Shown: positions 1 through 9,440, numbered from the stretch's first letter. The stretch: DNA of 64,000 bases from Pantoea agglomerans (GCF_020149765.1 NZ_CP083810.1:124001-188000); one strand, 5' to 3'. Notes: generated by a model from the sequence alone, not told the origin. Program-made: numbers and translations.

Positions 1-321
1 CGACGCCATGTTGCGCAGCTGCGGCGACGCCGCCTGCCACAGGCTGTCATAAATCGCGGGCGCGTTCTGCTGGCATTCAGGATGATTCTCAACCTCGCTC
101 ATACGCGCCAGCGCGCCGATGCGCAGCGTATCCGCCGTAAAGGCAATTTCGCGCATCTCCGCAAGCTGGTTGATGTCAATGAGCGCGGCGGGCTGTTCGA
201 CGTCGCATTTCATCAGATCGATCTGGGTGGTGCCGCCTGCCAGAAAGCGGCTGTCCGCGCGCTGCTTCTGCCGCAGCGCGTCATCGGCATCGCTGACGCC
301 GACGTAGTCGAATGGGTTCAT
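1..321 (-). CDS. FAD-binding subunit of a molybdenum hydroxylase (YagS/PaoB-like), partial
   Basis: The protein begins MNPFDYVGVSDADDAL and contains FLAGGTTQIDLMK, the nucleotide-binding loop of the FAD_binding_5 domain of CO dehydrogenase/xanthine dehydrogenase medium subunits, followed by the SPQLRNMAS stretch typical of the same domain. Only the first 107 residues are present because the window edge cuts the gene. Its ATG overlaps the TGA of the preceding iron-sulfur gene by four bases (ATGA), so the two are translationally coupled. By family knowledge this subunit carries electrons between the molybdenum cofactor subunit, which should lie beyond the edge, and the 2Fe-2S subunit, as in the aldehyde oxidoreductase PaoABC. 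Confidence 0.85.
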   Translation of the reverse strand, partial: MNPFDYVGVSDADDALRQKQRADSRFLAGGTTQIDLMKCDVEQPAALIDINQLAEMREIAFTADTLRIGALARMSEVENHPECQQNAPAIYDSLWQAASPQLRNMAS

Positions 322-806
322 GTCGCCTCCTTGCTAAGGTCGGCGGCCGCCTGCTGGATCGCCTCGACGATATTGGGATAGGCGCCGCAGCGGCAAAGAT
401 TGCCGCTCATATATTCACGGATTTCGTCCGCCGAGCCGGCATGCCCCTCGTCGATACAGGCCACGGCCGACATAATCTGCCCTGAGGTGCAGTAGCCGCA
501 CTGAAAGGCGTCGTGTTCCAGAAAGCGCGCCTGCACCGGATGCAGGGTGCCGTCGGCCTGCGCCAGGCCTTCGATGGTGGTGACCGACTGGCCGTTAGCC
601 TGGGCCGCCAGCGTCAGGCAGCTCAGCACGCGTTTTCCATTGATGAGCACCGTACAAGCGCCGCACTGTCCCTGATCGCATCCTTTTTTGGTACCGGTAA
701 GCGTCAGGTGCTCGCGCAGCGCGTCAAGCAGGGTGACGCGGGGATCCACCCGCATCGTATGCGGTTGCCCGTTGATCGCCAGCTGCAGTTGTAGATTTTC
801 AGACAT
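318..806 (-). CDS. 2Fe-2S subunit of a molybdenum hydroxylase (YagT/PaoA-like)
   Basis: This 162-residue protein has the two [2Fe-2S] domains of xanthine dehydrogenase small subunits. The plant-type ferredoxin cluster ligands are Cys43, Cys48, Cys51 and Cys63 (GCDQGQCGACTVL), and the second cluster uses Cys103, Cys106, Cys138 and Cys140 (QCGYCTSGQ and LCRCGAYPN). It accepts electrons from the molybdenum subunit through the FAD subunit encoded just downstream. Unlike E. coli PaoA, no twin-arginine signal is visible at the N-terminus, so a cytoplasmic complex is inferred. The substrate cannot be told from this subunit; an aldehyde or a heterocycle is likely for the family. Confidence 0.9.
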   Translation of the reverse strand: MSENLQLQLAINGQPHTMRVDPRVTLLDALREHLTLTGTKKGCDQGQCGACTVLINGKRVLSCLTLAAQANGQSVTTIEGLAQADGTLHPVQARFLEHDAFQCGYCTSGQIMSAVACIDEGHAGSADEIREYMSGNLCRCGAYPNIVEAIQQAAADLSKEAT

Positions 807-984
807 AGCTCGTTTCCAGTATTTAACGGGGTTTAAAATGGCGTGTTATGCACGTTATGAGGAAGTCTATTGTGGTGTGCAATCCGTTAAGTCTAGACGG
901 CTAAGCGAAAGCGGGGTTGCCTGTTTCTGGAAATCTGTTGCCTGATTGTCCAGATAGCGATTCAAGGGGATTAAGGCTGGTCAT

Positions 985-1015
985 AAAAAAGGAACCGGCC
1001 GCGGCGGCGGGTTCC
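985..1015 (-). terminator. Intrinsic terminator after the monooxygenase gene
   Basis: On the minus strand GGAACC, a GC-rich loop and GGTTCC are followed by six T. It lies 25 bases beyond the stop codon of the gene ending at 1040. Confidence 0.75.
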
Positions 1016-1039
1016 CTGCTGGCGGTACGTTCCGAGACG

Positions 1040-1315
1040 TCAGGCGATCTCCACGATGGCGTACTCACGGGCAATCGCCACAGTTTCCCGCCCCCACGCC
1101 GAGGCTTGGGTTCTGGCCTGATGCATATCGAAGGTTTGCTGGCTGGTGAACCGCTCTTCTACCGACCAGATAAGCGGATCCGCTGTCTCCTTCACTTCGA
1201 AGCTAAGGCATCCTGATTCTTCTTTTGTCAGCCGGATGTGCTCGGGAAGATAACGGCGCACCAGCGCCGTCTCTTCCGTGTTTTTACAAATCAATCGGCC
1301 GGTAAGCTTAATCAT
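1040..1315 (-). CDS. Putative quinol monooxygenase / ABM-domain protein
   Basis: This 91-residue protein matches the antibiotic biosynthesis monooxygenase (ABM, YgiN-like) fold: the strand MIKLTGRLICKN, the conserved ESGCLSFEV segment, and a WSVEERFTSQQTFDMHQ segment that ends in the helix carrying the family His. The reading frame is open further upstream, but the ATG at 1315 is preceded by AAGGGA at good spacing, so I chose that start. Members are small dimeric cytoplasmic enzymes or quinone-binding proteins acting on aromatic or quinol substrates. It lies downstream of the alcohol dehydrogenase on the same strand with a gap of about 75 bases and may be co-transcribed. Its exact substrate is not visible. 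Confidence 0.75.
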   Translation of the reverse strand: MIKLTGRLICKNTEETALVRRYLPEHIRLTKEESGCLSFEVKETADPLIWSVEERFTSQQTFDMHQARTQASAWGRETVAIAREYAIVEIA

Positions 1316-1391
1316 CGTGTTCCCTTCAGTTGCGTCACGTTGCGACTTTTTTACTACGAAAACGTGACGCTGCGCCATCCCGGCGCTCTGT

Positions 1392-2558
1392 TCAGGGGGC
1401 GAATACCGCGCGCACGCAGCCATCTTCTTTATGCTTGAACATCTCATAGCCGCGCGGCGCCTCTTCCAGCGAGAAGCGATGCGTCGCCATAAAGGCGGGA
1501 TTAAGCTCGTTCTTCGCCACGTGATCCAGCAGCCGATGCATATAGCGCTGGCCGTGCTGCTGCGCGGTGCGGATCGTCAGGCTTTTGTTGATCATCAGCC
1601 CCAGCGGGAATTTGTCCATCACGCCGTATACCCCCAGAATCGCGATATTGCCGCCTTTGCGGCAAGCGTAAAGCGCCTGACGCAGCGCGGCGCCGACGTC
1701 GGTTTCCAGATGCAGCAGCTGTTTGGTTTTATCATAAACCTGGCTGAGCCCTTCGCCGCGCGCCTCCATGCCGACAGCGTCGATACAGCTGTCCGGGCCG
1801 CGACCGCCGGTCAGCTCCAGCAGCGCCTCGTTGATATCGACCTGGGTATAATCGAGCGCTATGCTGCCGGCATAGTCACGCGCCATCGCCAGCCGCTCCG
1901 GGTAGCGGTCGATGCCGATAACCTGATGCGCGCCCATTAGCCACGCGCTTTGCTGCGCCATCAGGCCTACGCCGCCGCAGCCCCACACCACAACGGTGTC
2001 GCCGGGATGAATATTGCAAAAATCCGCGCCCATGTAGCCTGTCGGCGCCGCGTCGGAGAGAAACAGCGCCTGCTCGTCGCTTACTCCTTCCGGCACGACA
2101 AAGCAGTCGTTGTCAGCGAAGGGCACGCGGACATATTCGGCGTGCGAGCCAGCGTAGCCGCCAAAGGTGTGGCTATAGGCGTAAATGCCGCCGGTCGGGT
2201 GGCCCAGCACCGTTTCACCCTTCTCCCACTGCGGATTAGTGTTGTCGCAGCAGGAGGGCAGCTGATGCTGGCAGTACCAGCAGGAGCCGCAGGAGATAAA
2301 CGAGGGCACCACGACGCGATCGCCACGGCGAATATTTTTCACCGCGCTGCCGACTTCGACCACCTCGCCCATAAATTCATGCCCGAGAATATCGCCCTCG
2401 CGCATGCTGGGGATCAGGCCGTCGATGACGTGGAGATCGGAGCCGCAGGTGGTCGTTAAACGAACGCGGATAATCGCATCATGGGGATTGAGCAGGCCGG
2501 GATCGGCCACCGTTTCAACGCTGAGATCGTTTACGCCGTTCCAGCAAAGTGCGCGCAT
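1392..2558 (-). CDS. Zinc-dependent alcohol/formaldehyde dehydrogenase-like MDR protein
   Basis: The 388-residue protein is a medium-chain dehydrogenase/reductase. The catalytic zinc site is seen as Cys38 and the GHE motif with His60-Glu61. The structural zinc lobe has Cys90, Cys93, Cys96 and Cys104. The NAD(P)-binding Rossmann motif is VWGCGGVGLMAQQ. The long insertion after the structural lobe and the SCIDAVGMEARG segment resemble the glutathione-independent formaldehyde dehydrogenase-like branch rather than classical AdhP. The cytoplasmic enzyme probably oxidises an alcohol or aldehyde. It follows the SRPBCC gene directly, the two coding regions abutting at 2558/2559, so they form an operon. 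Confidence 0.85.
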   Translation of the reverse strand: MRALCWNGVNDLSVETVADPGLLNPHDAIIRVRLTTTCGSDLHVIDGLIPSMREGDILGHEFMGEVVEVGSAVKNIRRGDRVVVPSFISCGSCWYCQHQLPSCCDNTNPQWEKGETVLGHPTGGIYAYSHTFGGYAGSHAEYVRVPFADNDCFVVPEGVSDEQALFLSDAAPTGYMGADFCNIHPGDTVVVWGCGGVGLMAQQSAWLMGAHQVIGIDRYPERLAMARDYAGSIALDYTQVDINEALLELTGGRGPDSCIDAVGMEARGEGLSQVYDKTKQLLHLETDVGAALRQALYACRKGGNIAILGVYGVMDKFPLGLMINKSLTIRTAQQHGQRYMHRLLDHVAKNELNPAFMATHRFSLEEAPRGYEMFKHKEDGCVRAVFAP

Positions 2559-3092
2559 CTATTTCTCCTTATCCTGACGGTCGGCATGGCGGCCAGCGGG
2601 CTGGCCGTCAAGGGTTGGGATTTCGCCGGTTTCGGCCAGACTTTTAAAGCGGTGCAGTGCTTTGCTGACAATCTCTTTAGGCAGGAGATCGAAAAAGGTC
2701 GTGACCTTTTTGCCCAGCGCACCGCCCGGCGGCGTAAAGCGCAGCGTCAGCGCCAGTTCGGTTCCCCACTCGCCGGGCGCCGGGCGCAGCAGCAGCTCGC
2801 CCTCGTTGGGGATGTCCGCGCCCTCCAGCGACTGCCAGGCGATGATGTCGCCCGGCTGCGCCTCGACGATGCGGCTCTCCCATGAGTAATGTTTGCCGAG
2901 CGGCCCGTCGACCTGCCACTGCGCGTCGCTTTTGTTAAGGGGCGTCACGGTGGCGAAATGGCTCATGATGCGCGGTAAGGTATCGGGTGCCAGCCAGAGC
3001 GCAAACAGCTCTTCAGCGGGACGTCCAACGGTTATCCAGCGCCGCAATACGAGCACATCGGCCGCGGCTTCAGGTTGTAATTTTTTGGCCAA
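2559..3092 (-). CDS. SRPBCC-family (polyketide cyclase/dehydrase-like) protein
   Basis: This 177-residue protein starts with a VLRRWITVGRPAEELFALW segment, the first strand and helix of the START/SRPBCC fold. It continues with the SHFATVTPLNKSDAQWQVDG and WESRIVEAQPGDIIAWQS strands typical of the COG5637 cyclase-like group. Such proteins form a hydrophobic ligand cavity, but the ligand is usually unknown. It is the first gene of a tight operon with the dehydrogenase. A linked role in modifying a hydrophobic substrate is an inference from that linkage. Confidence 0.75.
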   Translation of the reverse strand: MAKKLQPEAAADVLVLRRWITVGRPAEELFALWLAPDTLPRIMSHFATVTPLNKSDAQWQVDGPLGKHYSWESRIVEAQPGDIIAWQSLEGADIPNEGELLLRPAPGEWGTELALTLRFTPPGGALGKKVTTFFDLLPKEIVSKALHRFKSLAETGEIPTLDGQPAGRHADRQDKEK

Positions 3093-3201
3093 AGGATCCT
3101 CCCGTAAGGCGCAATCAGGCGATGAACATAATTTGAGTTAAGTTCAGAGGATCGGATATTGCGAGCGTAACCGCAGATAGAGAGGGGCGCACGAGGGGGT
3201 G

Positions 3202-3227
3202 AAAAAAAGCCGGGAACTTTCCCCGGC
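3202..3227 (-). terminator. Intrinsic terminator after the 98-residue gene
   Basis: On the minus strand GCCGGG, a seven-base loop and CCCGGC are followed by seven T. It sits directly after the stop codon at 3233. Confidence 0.85.
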
Positions 3228-3232
3228 CCATG

Positions 3233-3529
3233 TTATTGCTGGCTGTTTTGCCAGTGACGCTCGCAGTGTTCGCGGGCTTCCGCGGGTAAATCTCGCAGCT
3301 CCGGCAGGCTGTCGCCAGAGCCGTAGTCCATGGCGACGGCCACCTCTTTTTGCTCATCTCTGGCTGCGAAGGTGAGCTTCTCGTCCATTTTTTCCCAGTC
3401 GCCGTCGTGCTGGCGGTAAATCAGCGCATAGGTCGGCGTTTTTTCGTCGTCGCCGTAAATTTCATATTTCTGCTCTGGGGCATCATCAGGGCCGAACTGC
3501 AGCGTTTCGATCAGGGTTGCATCAGTCAT
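3233..3529 (-). CDS. Small acidic hypothetical protein (98 residues)
   Basis: I do not recognise the family. The protein is acidic and soluble-looking, with no signal peptide or membrane segment (MTDATLIETLQFGPDDAPEQ at the N-terminus and a Glu/His-rich end). The ATG at 3529 has a strong Shine-Dalgarno (GGAGGAGA) eight bases away, which is why I prefer it over an upstream in-frame ATG. It has its own terminator, so it is probably a monocistronic unit read away from yddG. Confidence 0.7.
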   Translation of the reverse strand: MTDATLIETLQFGPDDAPEQKYEIYGDDEKTPTYALIYRQHDGDWEKMDEKLTFAARDEQKEVAVAMDYGSGDSLPELRDLPAEAREHCERHWQNSQQ

Positions 3530-3648
3530 CTTGCTCTCCTCCGTGGGTAAGCAGTAAGGGTAGTTCATAGATAAAGAGGTGGCAGACCTGACTCAGTTGC
3601 GTATTCTGACCTGCTAAGCCGATCACGTCTGAAATGAGGTAAAGCGTT

Positions 3649-4560
3649 ATGTCCCAAAAGAGAGCAACGCTAACTGGCCTGCTGGCCATTGTGCTGTGGA
3701 GCACAATTGTCGGCCTGATTAAAAGCGTCAGCGAGAGCTTTGGGCCGATCGGCGGCGCGGCGCTGATCTACAGCTTTAGCGCCGCGCTACTGCTCTTTAC
3801 CGTCGGCTTTCCCAGCGTGCGCACCTTTCCGCGGCGCTATCTGCTCGTCGGCAGCCTGTTATTTGTCAGTTACGAAATTTGCCTGTCACTGTCGCTCGGC
3901 TTTACCAACAGCGGCCGTCAGGCGATTGAGGTCGGTATGGTGAATTATCTCTGGCCAGGCATGACGATTGTGCTGGCGGCGCTCGTTAACCGGCAAAAAA
4001 CCAGCCCGCTGATTATTCCCGGCCTGCTGCTGGCCGTCGCGGGGATCTGCCGCGTGCTGGGCGGCGAGCACGCTTTCTCAATGAGCGAGATCGGCAATAA
4101 CATTATGGACAACCCGCTCAGCTATGGGCTGGCATTTTGTGGCGCAGCGATCTGGGCGGTTTACTGCGTGGTGACAAAAAAGATTGCGAACGGCAGCAAC
4201 GGCATTACGCTATTTTTTATCCTGACTGCACTGACCCTGTGGGTGAAATTTCTGCTGTCGCCGCAGCCAGCATTAGCTGTTTCGCCGCAGGCGCTGCTCA
4301 GCCTGGCGCTGGCCGCAATGGCGATGGGATTTGGCTATGCCGCATGGAATACTGGCATTCTGCACGGCAACGTTAACCTGCTGGCTGCGGTCTCCTACTT
4401 TATTCCGATCCTCTCCTCGGTACTGGCGGCATTTCTGCTGCATTCGCACCTGACGTTATCATTCTGGCAAGGGGCCGCAATGGTTAGCCTAGGGTCGCTG
4501 CTTTGCTGGTGGTCCACCCGCACGCCATCAGGCAACAAAGTTGCGCGCGAGCTCCCATAA
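3649..4560 (+). CDS. yddG: Aromatic amino acid exporter, DMT family
   Basis: This 303-residue inner membrane protein has about ten hydrophobic segments in two EamA halves and matches YddG from end to end. Diagnostic stretches are TGLLAIVLWSTIVGLIKSVS, FTNSGRQAIEVGMVNYLWPG and GYAAWNTGILHGNVNLLAA. By family knowledge it exports aromatic amino acids and related compounds such as paraquat by proton exchange. The ATG has GAGGT nearby. It is transcribed divergently from the small acidic gene, with 119 bases between the two start codons that must hold both promoters. Confidence 0.9.
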   Translation: MSQKRATLTGLLAIVLWSTIVGLIKSVSESFGPIGGAALIYSFSAALLLFTVGFPSVRTFPRRYLLVGSLLFVSYEICLSLSLGFTNSGRQAIEVGMVNYLWPGMTIVLAALVNRQKTSPLIIPGLLLAVAGICRVLGGEHAFSMSEIGNNIMDNPLSYGLAFCGAAIWAVYCVVTKKIANGSNGITLFFILTALTLWVKFLLSPQPALAVSPQALLSLALAAMAMGFGYAAWNTGILHGNVNLLAAVSYFIPILSSVLAAFLLHSHLTLSFWQGAAMVSLGSLLCWWSTRTPSGNKVARELP

Positions 4561-4796
4561 AGGCGAAGATACATCCCCAGACCGCACGCCAGCCGCGCGG
4601 TCTGGGTAGAAAAAGGTAAGTACATCTCAGCAAAAATGTGTAACTAGTTAAATTACAAAAGCCAGCGATCTATTATTTTATGTCTCTTCTCATAATGTAA
4701 TGGTTGCGTAAAACGCTGGCGACATAGCACTAGGTGATTTTTCGATAAAATGGCATTATTGTTGTTATTGTTCCTTTCAGTAACTATTGAAATTTA

Positions 4797-5027
4797 ATGC
4801 AAATATATGATTCATCCAGAAAAGTCAGCTCTATTAAGTTCGCTTGGGGTCTGGCTGGCATCCTTTTCATAATGTTTATTACTTACAAAATTCAGGCGAA
4901 AGCCATTTTGCAAACGGCCGAGTGCCTTTATCACAAAAGTCCTGACAGCTATACAGACTGGTTAACACATATTGCGCAGTTCGTTTACAGGATAATTTTT
5001 AAAACCTGCGATCACGATTATCGTTAA
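4797..5027 (+). CDS. Doubtful 76-residue ORF with one membrane segment
   Basis: The ORF encodes a basic N-terminus, one hydrophobic stretch at about residues 17-32 (WGLAGILFIMFITY) and a soluble tail with two Cys. No clear Shine-Dalgarno precedes the ATG and I recognise no family. It is the only ORF in a long intergenic region, so it may be chance. Confidence 0.25.
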   Translation: MQIYDSSRKVSSIKFAWGLAGILFIMFITYKIQAKAILQTAECLYHKSPDSYTDWLTHIAQFVYRIIFKTCDHDYR

Positions 5028-5540
5028 CATTTCTGGCACAGCAACAGATTAATGAAAAAGAAAACGCAACAACGTGTGACATTTAATAAGGAAGAGCCAC
5101 ACCAGAAACCCGGCCGAGCAGTAAAGAAATAAAAACAGAATTAAGCCTGCCAGTTTGTCAGGGAATCGCATTAGCATCCTTTCCAGCTTCATCAAAAGAC
5201 GTTAATAAAAATGATAGATTTCATTAACACCTCATTTGACATATCATGCTTTAATCAGACCTCATTATCAGACTGGAACCATAAATCCCTCTTCAACATT
5301 TAATCTTGCCTGCCCCTTCTTCTTTCTCCCCTTTCTGGAATGCGATCGTAATCAAATAGTGTGATGTCCCACCGGCGCGGCCGCCGCTGATTAAAGCAGA
5401 CCTGGATAAATGCAATAGCGCAAGTGGCTTACGAGAAAGATGTTGAAGCAGGGTTTATTATCAACGAAATAAAGTGGTCGCTATTGTGACTACGCGCCAT
5501 AACTCATGAAACGTTTGATTAATGTAACTCCCCTTGCTTG

Positions 5541-5564
5541 CGCCCTTTACCGGGCGTTTTTTTC
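5541..5564 (+). terminator. Intrinsic terminator with no obvious upstream gene
   Basis: CGCCC, a six-base loop and GGGCG are followed by eight T. The nearest rightward gene is more than 500 bases upstream, so it may end a small RNA. Confidence 0.75.
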
Positions 5565-5714
5565 ATTTATGGGCTATGCGAATAAATAAATGCACCGCAT
5601 AACAAAAACGTTATCGCTTGTTGATATTCGATTCAATGCCGGGATATTTTGATAACCTCATACAGGCTTCCTCTTTATGCTCACAAACTGGGCGTTTCAT
5701 TGCTAATTATTAGC

Positions 5715-5747
5715 AGCGCTCCTCCAGAGGAGCGCTTTCTTTTTTTC
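5715..5747 (+). terminator. Second orphan intrinsic terminator
   Basis: A perfect ten-base stem, AGCGCTCCTC with its complement, is followed by a T-rich tract. It lies 170 bases after the previous terminator with no ORF between them. Confidence 0.75.
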
Positions 5748-5834
5748 TCTTCCCGCCCTAACGATTAGCTATCGTTCTCAATCTTTTTCCACCTGGCTTC
5801 TTGGCAGATCGCAGCCGGCAAGTCGAAGGCAGCG

Positions 5835-7259
5835 TCAGGCGCTGCGAACGGCCTTAAGCGTGTGCGCTTTGCGCGCCTTCACTCGCCAGACGACCCACAG
5901 CAGTAAAAACCAGAACGGCATGGCGCAAAGCGCGGCCAGCGTATCCGGATCGAAGACCATAATCACCACCGAGAAGGCGAAAAACAGCAAGCTAATCCAG
6001 CTCATCACGATGCCCGCAGGCATTTTAAACTGCGACTGCGCATGCAGTTCCGGACGCTGCTTACGGTAGGCCAGATAGGCCACCAGGATCATGCCCCAGC
6101 TGTAGATCACCAGTATCGCCGCAAGCGTGGAAACGATGGTAAACAGCGTCATCACGTTCGGCACCAGAAACAGCAGCAGCGTGCCGCTCAGCATGCAGAA
6201 GCAGGAGAAAAACAGGCTGCGCACGGGAATGCGCGTGCTCTTCGACAGAATGCGAAACTGCCAGTGCGCATGCTTTTCTACCGACAGGCCGTAGAGCATG
6301 CGGGTGCTGGAATACACGCCGCTGTTGGCGGAGGACATAGCAGAGGTGAGCGCTACAAAGTTGATAATCGCGGCGGCGGCAGGCAGCCCCGCTTTGGCAA
6401 ACAGGGTAACGAACGGGCTGACGTCGGGAGAGATCGCCGCCCAAGAGGTGACGGCGATAATCACCACCATCGAGAGCATATAGAAAATGATGATGCGCAG
6501 CGGAATGGCATTGATCGCTTTCGGCAGAATTTTCTCCGGCTCGCGCGTTTCGGCGGTCATGGTGCCGAGCAGCTCAACGCCGGTATAGGAAAAGATGGCG
6601 ATCTGAAAACCCGCGAGAAAGCCCGTCACGCCATGCGGCAAAAACACAGCCGGATCAGACAGATGCTGCAATGAAGCCCGCACGCCGTCGGGCGAGGTCC
6701 AGCCGGTGGCAACCATCCACAGGCCGGTAAAGATCAGGGCGACAATGGTGATGACTTTGATTAAGGCAAACCAGAACTCCGCCTCGCCGAACATCTTGAC
6801 TGACAACAGGTTAAACAAACAGAGAATGCCCAGCGTGATGAGTGCCGGTATCCAGGCGGACATTTCAGGAAACCAGTACTGCATATAGCCGCCGCAGACC
6901 ACCACGTCGGCGATACAGGTCACCACCCAGCTCAGCCAGTAGGACCATCCCAGATAAAAGCTGGCTTTGGGGCCCAGATAATCGGCGACGAAGTCGGCGA
7001 AGGAGCGATAGTCGAGCTTCGATAACAGCACCTCGCCCATTGCGCGCATCACCATATACATAAAGAAGCCCACCAGAGCGTAGATGATAAGAATCGAGGT
7101 GCCCGCCACGGCGATATTCTTGCCGGCACCCATAAACAGCCCAGTGCCGATGGCGCCGCCCAGCGCGATCATCTGGATATGGCGCTCGCTCAGCCCACGC
7201 TCGAGCTGCGGCGAAGAGGTGGAGCTGGCCGACGGCCCGTGCGGTTCTTTTTCAGTCAT
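5835..7259 (-). CDS. CycA-like amino acid permease, APC superfamily
   Basis: The 474-residue protein has twelve predicted membrane segments and the amino acid transporter (AAT) signature: RHIQMIALGGAIGTGLFMG in segment 1, GFQIAIFSYTGVELLGTMTAE in segment 6 and SAMSSANSGVYSSTRMLYGL in segment 8. These are close to CycA, the D-serine/D-alanine/glycine:proton symporter, though the N-terminus and tail differ. I therefore call it a CycA paralogue with undefined substrate. Its upstream region is interrupted by IS1 about 170 bases before the start, so its native promoter may be incomplete or replaced. Confidence 0.85.
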   Translation of the reverse strand: MTEKEPHGPSASSTSSPQLERGLSERHIQMIALGGAIGTGLFMGAGKNIAVAGTSILIIYALVGFFMYMVMRAMGEVLLSKLDYRSFADFVADYLGPKASFYLGWSYWLSWVVTCIADVVVCGGYMQYWFPEMSAWIPALITLGILCLFNLLSVKMFGEAEFWFALIKVITIVALIFTGLWMVATGWTSPDGVRASLQHLSDPAVFLPHGVTGFLAGFQIAIFSYTGVELLGTMTAETREPEKILPKAINAIPLRIIIFYMLSMVVIIAVTSWAAISPDVSPFVTLFAKAGLPAAAAIINFVALTSAMSSANSGVYSSTRMLYGLSVEKHAHWQFRILSKSTRIPVRSLFFSCFCMLSGTLLLFLVPNVMTLFTIVSTLAAILVIYSWGMILVAYLAYRKQRPELHAQSQFKMPAGIVMSWISLLFFAFSVVIMVFDPDTLAALCAMPFWFLLLWVVWRVKARKAHTLKAVRSA

Positions 7260-7444
7260 GGCAATTCCTTCTGAGTTGCGGAGAGCAGCCCGGCCCCAGC
7301 AGGCCCGAGCAGAAAGTCAGCGCGACCCTGATGGTCATCGTTCTTTTTTCAGCGCGGGAAGTCACAGATGCTTCTCAGCCACAGGATCTGCACGAGCTCG
7401 TCCTGCGACTGGTAGAGGTAAACTGCGAGGGTAATGACTCCAAC

Positions 7445-7948
7445 TTATTGATAGTGTTTTATGTTCAGATAATGCCCGATGACTTTGTCATGCAGCTCCA
7501 CCGATTTTGAGAACGACAGCGACTTCCGTCCCAGCCGTGCCAGGTGCTGCCTCAGATTCAGGTTATGCCGCTCAATTCGCTGCGTATATCGCTTGCTGAT
7601 TACGTGCAGCTTTCCCTTCAGGCGGGATTCATACAGCGGCCAGCCATCCGTCATCCATATCACCACGTCAAAGGGTGACAGCAGGCTCATAAGACGCCCC
7701 AGCGTCGCCATAGTGCGTTCACCGAATACGTGCGCAACAACCGTCTTCCGGAGCCTGTCATACGCGTAAAACAGCCAGCGCTGGCGCGATTTAGCCCCGA
7801 CGTAGCCCCACTGTTCGTCCATTTCCGCGCAGACGATGACGTCACTGCCCGGCTGTATGCGCGAGGTTACCGACTGCGGCCTGAGTTTTTTAAGTGACGT
7901 AAAATCGTGTTGAGGCCAACGCCCATAATGCGGGCGGTTGCCCGGCAT
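7445..7948 (-). CDS. insB: IS1 InsB (transposase C-terminal part), copy 1
   Basis: The 167-residue frame carries the IS1 DDE catalytic region ([22 protein letters not shown]). It is expressed as the InsAB' fusion through a -1 frameshift from insA, and it begins inside insA. Confidence 0.9.
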   Translation of the reverse strand: MPGNRPHYGRWPQHDFTSLKKLRPQSVTSRIQPGSDVIVCAEMDEQWGYVGAKSRQRWLFYAYDRLRKTVVAHVFGERTMATLGRLMSLLSPFDVVIWMTDGWPLYESRLKGKLHVISKRYTQRIERHNLNLRQHLARLGRKSLSFSKSVELHDKVIGHYLNIKHYQ

Positions 7949-8142
7949 CCAGCGCCATTCATGGCCATATCAATGATTTTCTGGTGCGTACCGGGTTGAG
8001 AGGCGGTGTAAGTGAACTGCAGTTGCCATGTTTTACGGCAGTGAGAGCAGAGATAGCGCTGATGTCCGGCAGTGCTTTTGCCGTTACGCACCACCCCGTC
8101 AGTAGCTGAACAGGAGGGACAGGTGATAGAAACAGAAGCCAC
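7867..8142 (-). CDS. insA: IS1 InsA, copy 1
   Basis: The 91-residue protein has a zinc-finger-like pair of Cys motifs ([13 protein letters not shown]) and a helix-turn-helix. InsA alone binds the IS1 ends and represses transposition. Confidence 0.9.
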   Translation of the reverse strand: MASVSITCPSCSATDGVVRNGKSTAGHQRYLCSHCRKTWQLQFTYTASQPGTHQKIIDMAMNGAGCRATARIMGVGLNTILRHLKNSGRSR

Positions 8143-8197
8143 TGGAGCACCTCAAAAACACCATCATACACTAAATCAGTAAGTTGGCAGCATCACC

Positions 8198-9074
8198 TGC
8201 ATGAATTGGGTAAGCACAATCACAGATGTGATACAAGAAAAACAGTCTATTGCGGTGGTTCACTGCGACAGGCCGCAGCTTTTTTATTTCCGATAGCGAA
8301 ATAGTCTGCCTGTTTGCTCAAGCCGGGCGCATGTCGCGGGGTCGAGATTCACCGTTCGACGCTAAACAATGCATGCTGCAACCACCCGGAGGCGCTAAGC
8401 GTCTGCTTATTGCAGTACCGTAACATTACATGGTTTGCTGACATATAAAGGATCAACAGCGAGACGTACTGGTAAATGCAAAAAAATTCGAGCTTTGCCA
8501 CATATGAGGATGAAATTAAAGGACTACACATGAAAACGCTTTACTTTCGATGAGTAATTGAGAGCGCCAATGGATAGCCCAGCTTTGAAGCTGACAATAT
8601 GCTGCGTCAAAAGTGGGCTCGATGAGCAGCGCGATGCTGGAAGCGTAACGGTATGTTATTTCGAGTATTTTCGGAGATAATGAGCATCTTTTTTAATTGA
8701 AAGGAAACTAAACAGCGTATAGATAGAATGATGAACCAAAGGAAGGTTAGCGTCTAAAGGAAAATAAAAAAGAAACCTGCTTTTTACGCACGATAGCTTA
8801 TATTGTTATCTGCGAAAGTCTCGGGATACTAAGATAAGATCAAAGTTTTTATCCAGTCTTGGGCTTTCTGCCCTTCCTGGCGGCAGGCTTTCACCATAAT
8901 GCTATATCATGTTCATTTCAGACTGATAGTAACCTGCGGCAGTCATTTTTAATGTTGTGGCGGAAGTACCTCTTTGAGACCTTTACGGCATTATAAAGGC
9001 TGACTTAGGGTGACACTATCTTCAGTGATTACAGTGCTTACGAAGTAGAGTAGCGTTCTCTCATTTATCAGTGA
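8198..9074. other. Non-coding stretch beside IS1 copy 1
   Basis: I see no supportable gene in these 877 bases. A hairpin near 8251-8285 (TGCGG and CCGCA around a long loop, then six T) could be a weak rightward terminator. Confidence 0.4.
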
Positions 9075-9320
9075 TCAGGCTTGTCCGCCTGCCAGCTTAT
9101 CCAGCAGAATCACTTCAGAAAGGTCAATTAAGAATTTCAACTCTTCAAACAGCATTGATGATACGGGCTGCGCGAATATGCTGTTCAATTTGCGCTTATG
9201 ACTGTCACTCTTCTGTCCAGACAAAACGGCGTAAGTTTTCTGTGTCACGGTTGAGTTGATAACTGACACAACCATCCTCTTTAAAGTGGTTTCAATAACG
9301 CTACGTAACAGCGATTCCAC
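9075..9320 (-). CDS. Hypothetical 81-residue protein upstream of the origin
   Basis: The frame starts with GTG, has a purine-rich AAAGAAAG upstream, and encodes a helical, soluble-looking protein (MESLLRSVIETTLKRMVVSV at the start, LFEELKFLIDLSEVILLDKL near the end). I recognise no family. It lies on the same strand as the broken gene at 9441-9703. Both are near the origin and may be remnants of plasmid maintenance genes. Confidence 0.35.
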   Translation of the reverse strand: MESLLRSVIETTLKRMVVSVINSTVTQKTYAVLSGQKSDSHKRKLNSIFAQPVSSMLFEELKFLIDLSEVILLDKLAGGQA

Positions 9321-9440
9321 CTGACTTTCTTTGCTCGATTTGGCAATAAAAATAGAAAAGACAGGTACAGTAATATTTTACTCCTTACTGATCAGTAAGT
9401 TGGAATGAACCTTTAAGCTGATTAATTGTGCTTAATTTCA

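Larger units (their letters stand above)
4561..5834. other. Long AT-rich intergenic region
   Basis: About 1.3 kb holds only one doubtful ORF (4797-5027) and two intrinsic terminators reading rightwards (5541 and 5715). An imperfect GC-rich hairpin near 4577-4606 follows yddG but lacks a T tract. I see no other gene. Confidence 0.5.
7430..8197 (-). mobile_element. IS1, copy 1
   Basis: The element is exactly 768 bp, from GGTAATGACTCC to the complement of GGTGATGCTGCC. The outside flanks (AACTGCGAG left, TGCATGAAT right) do not match, so no target duplication remains. Confidence 0.95.
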
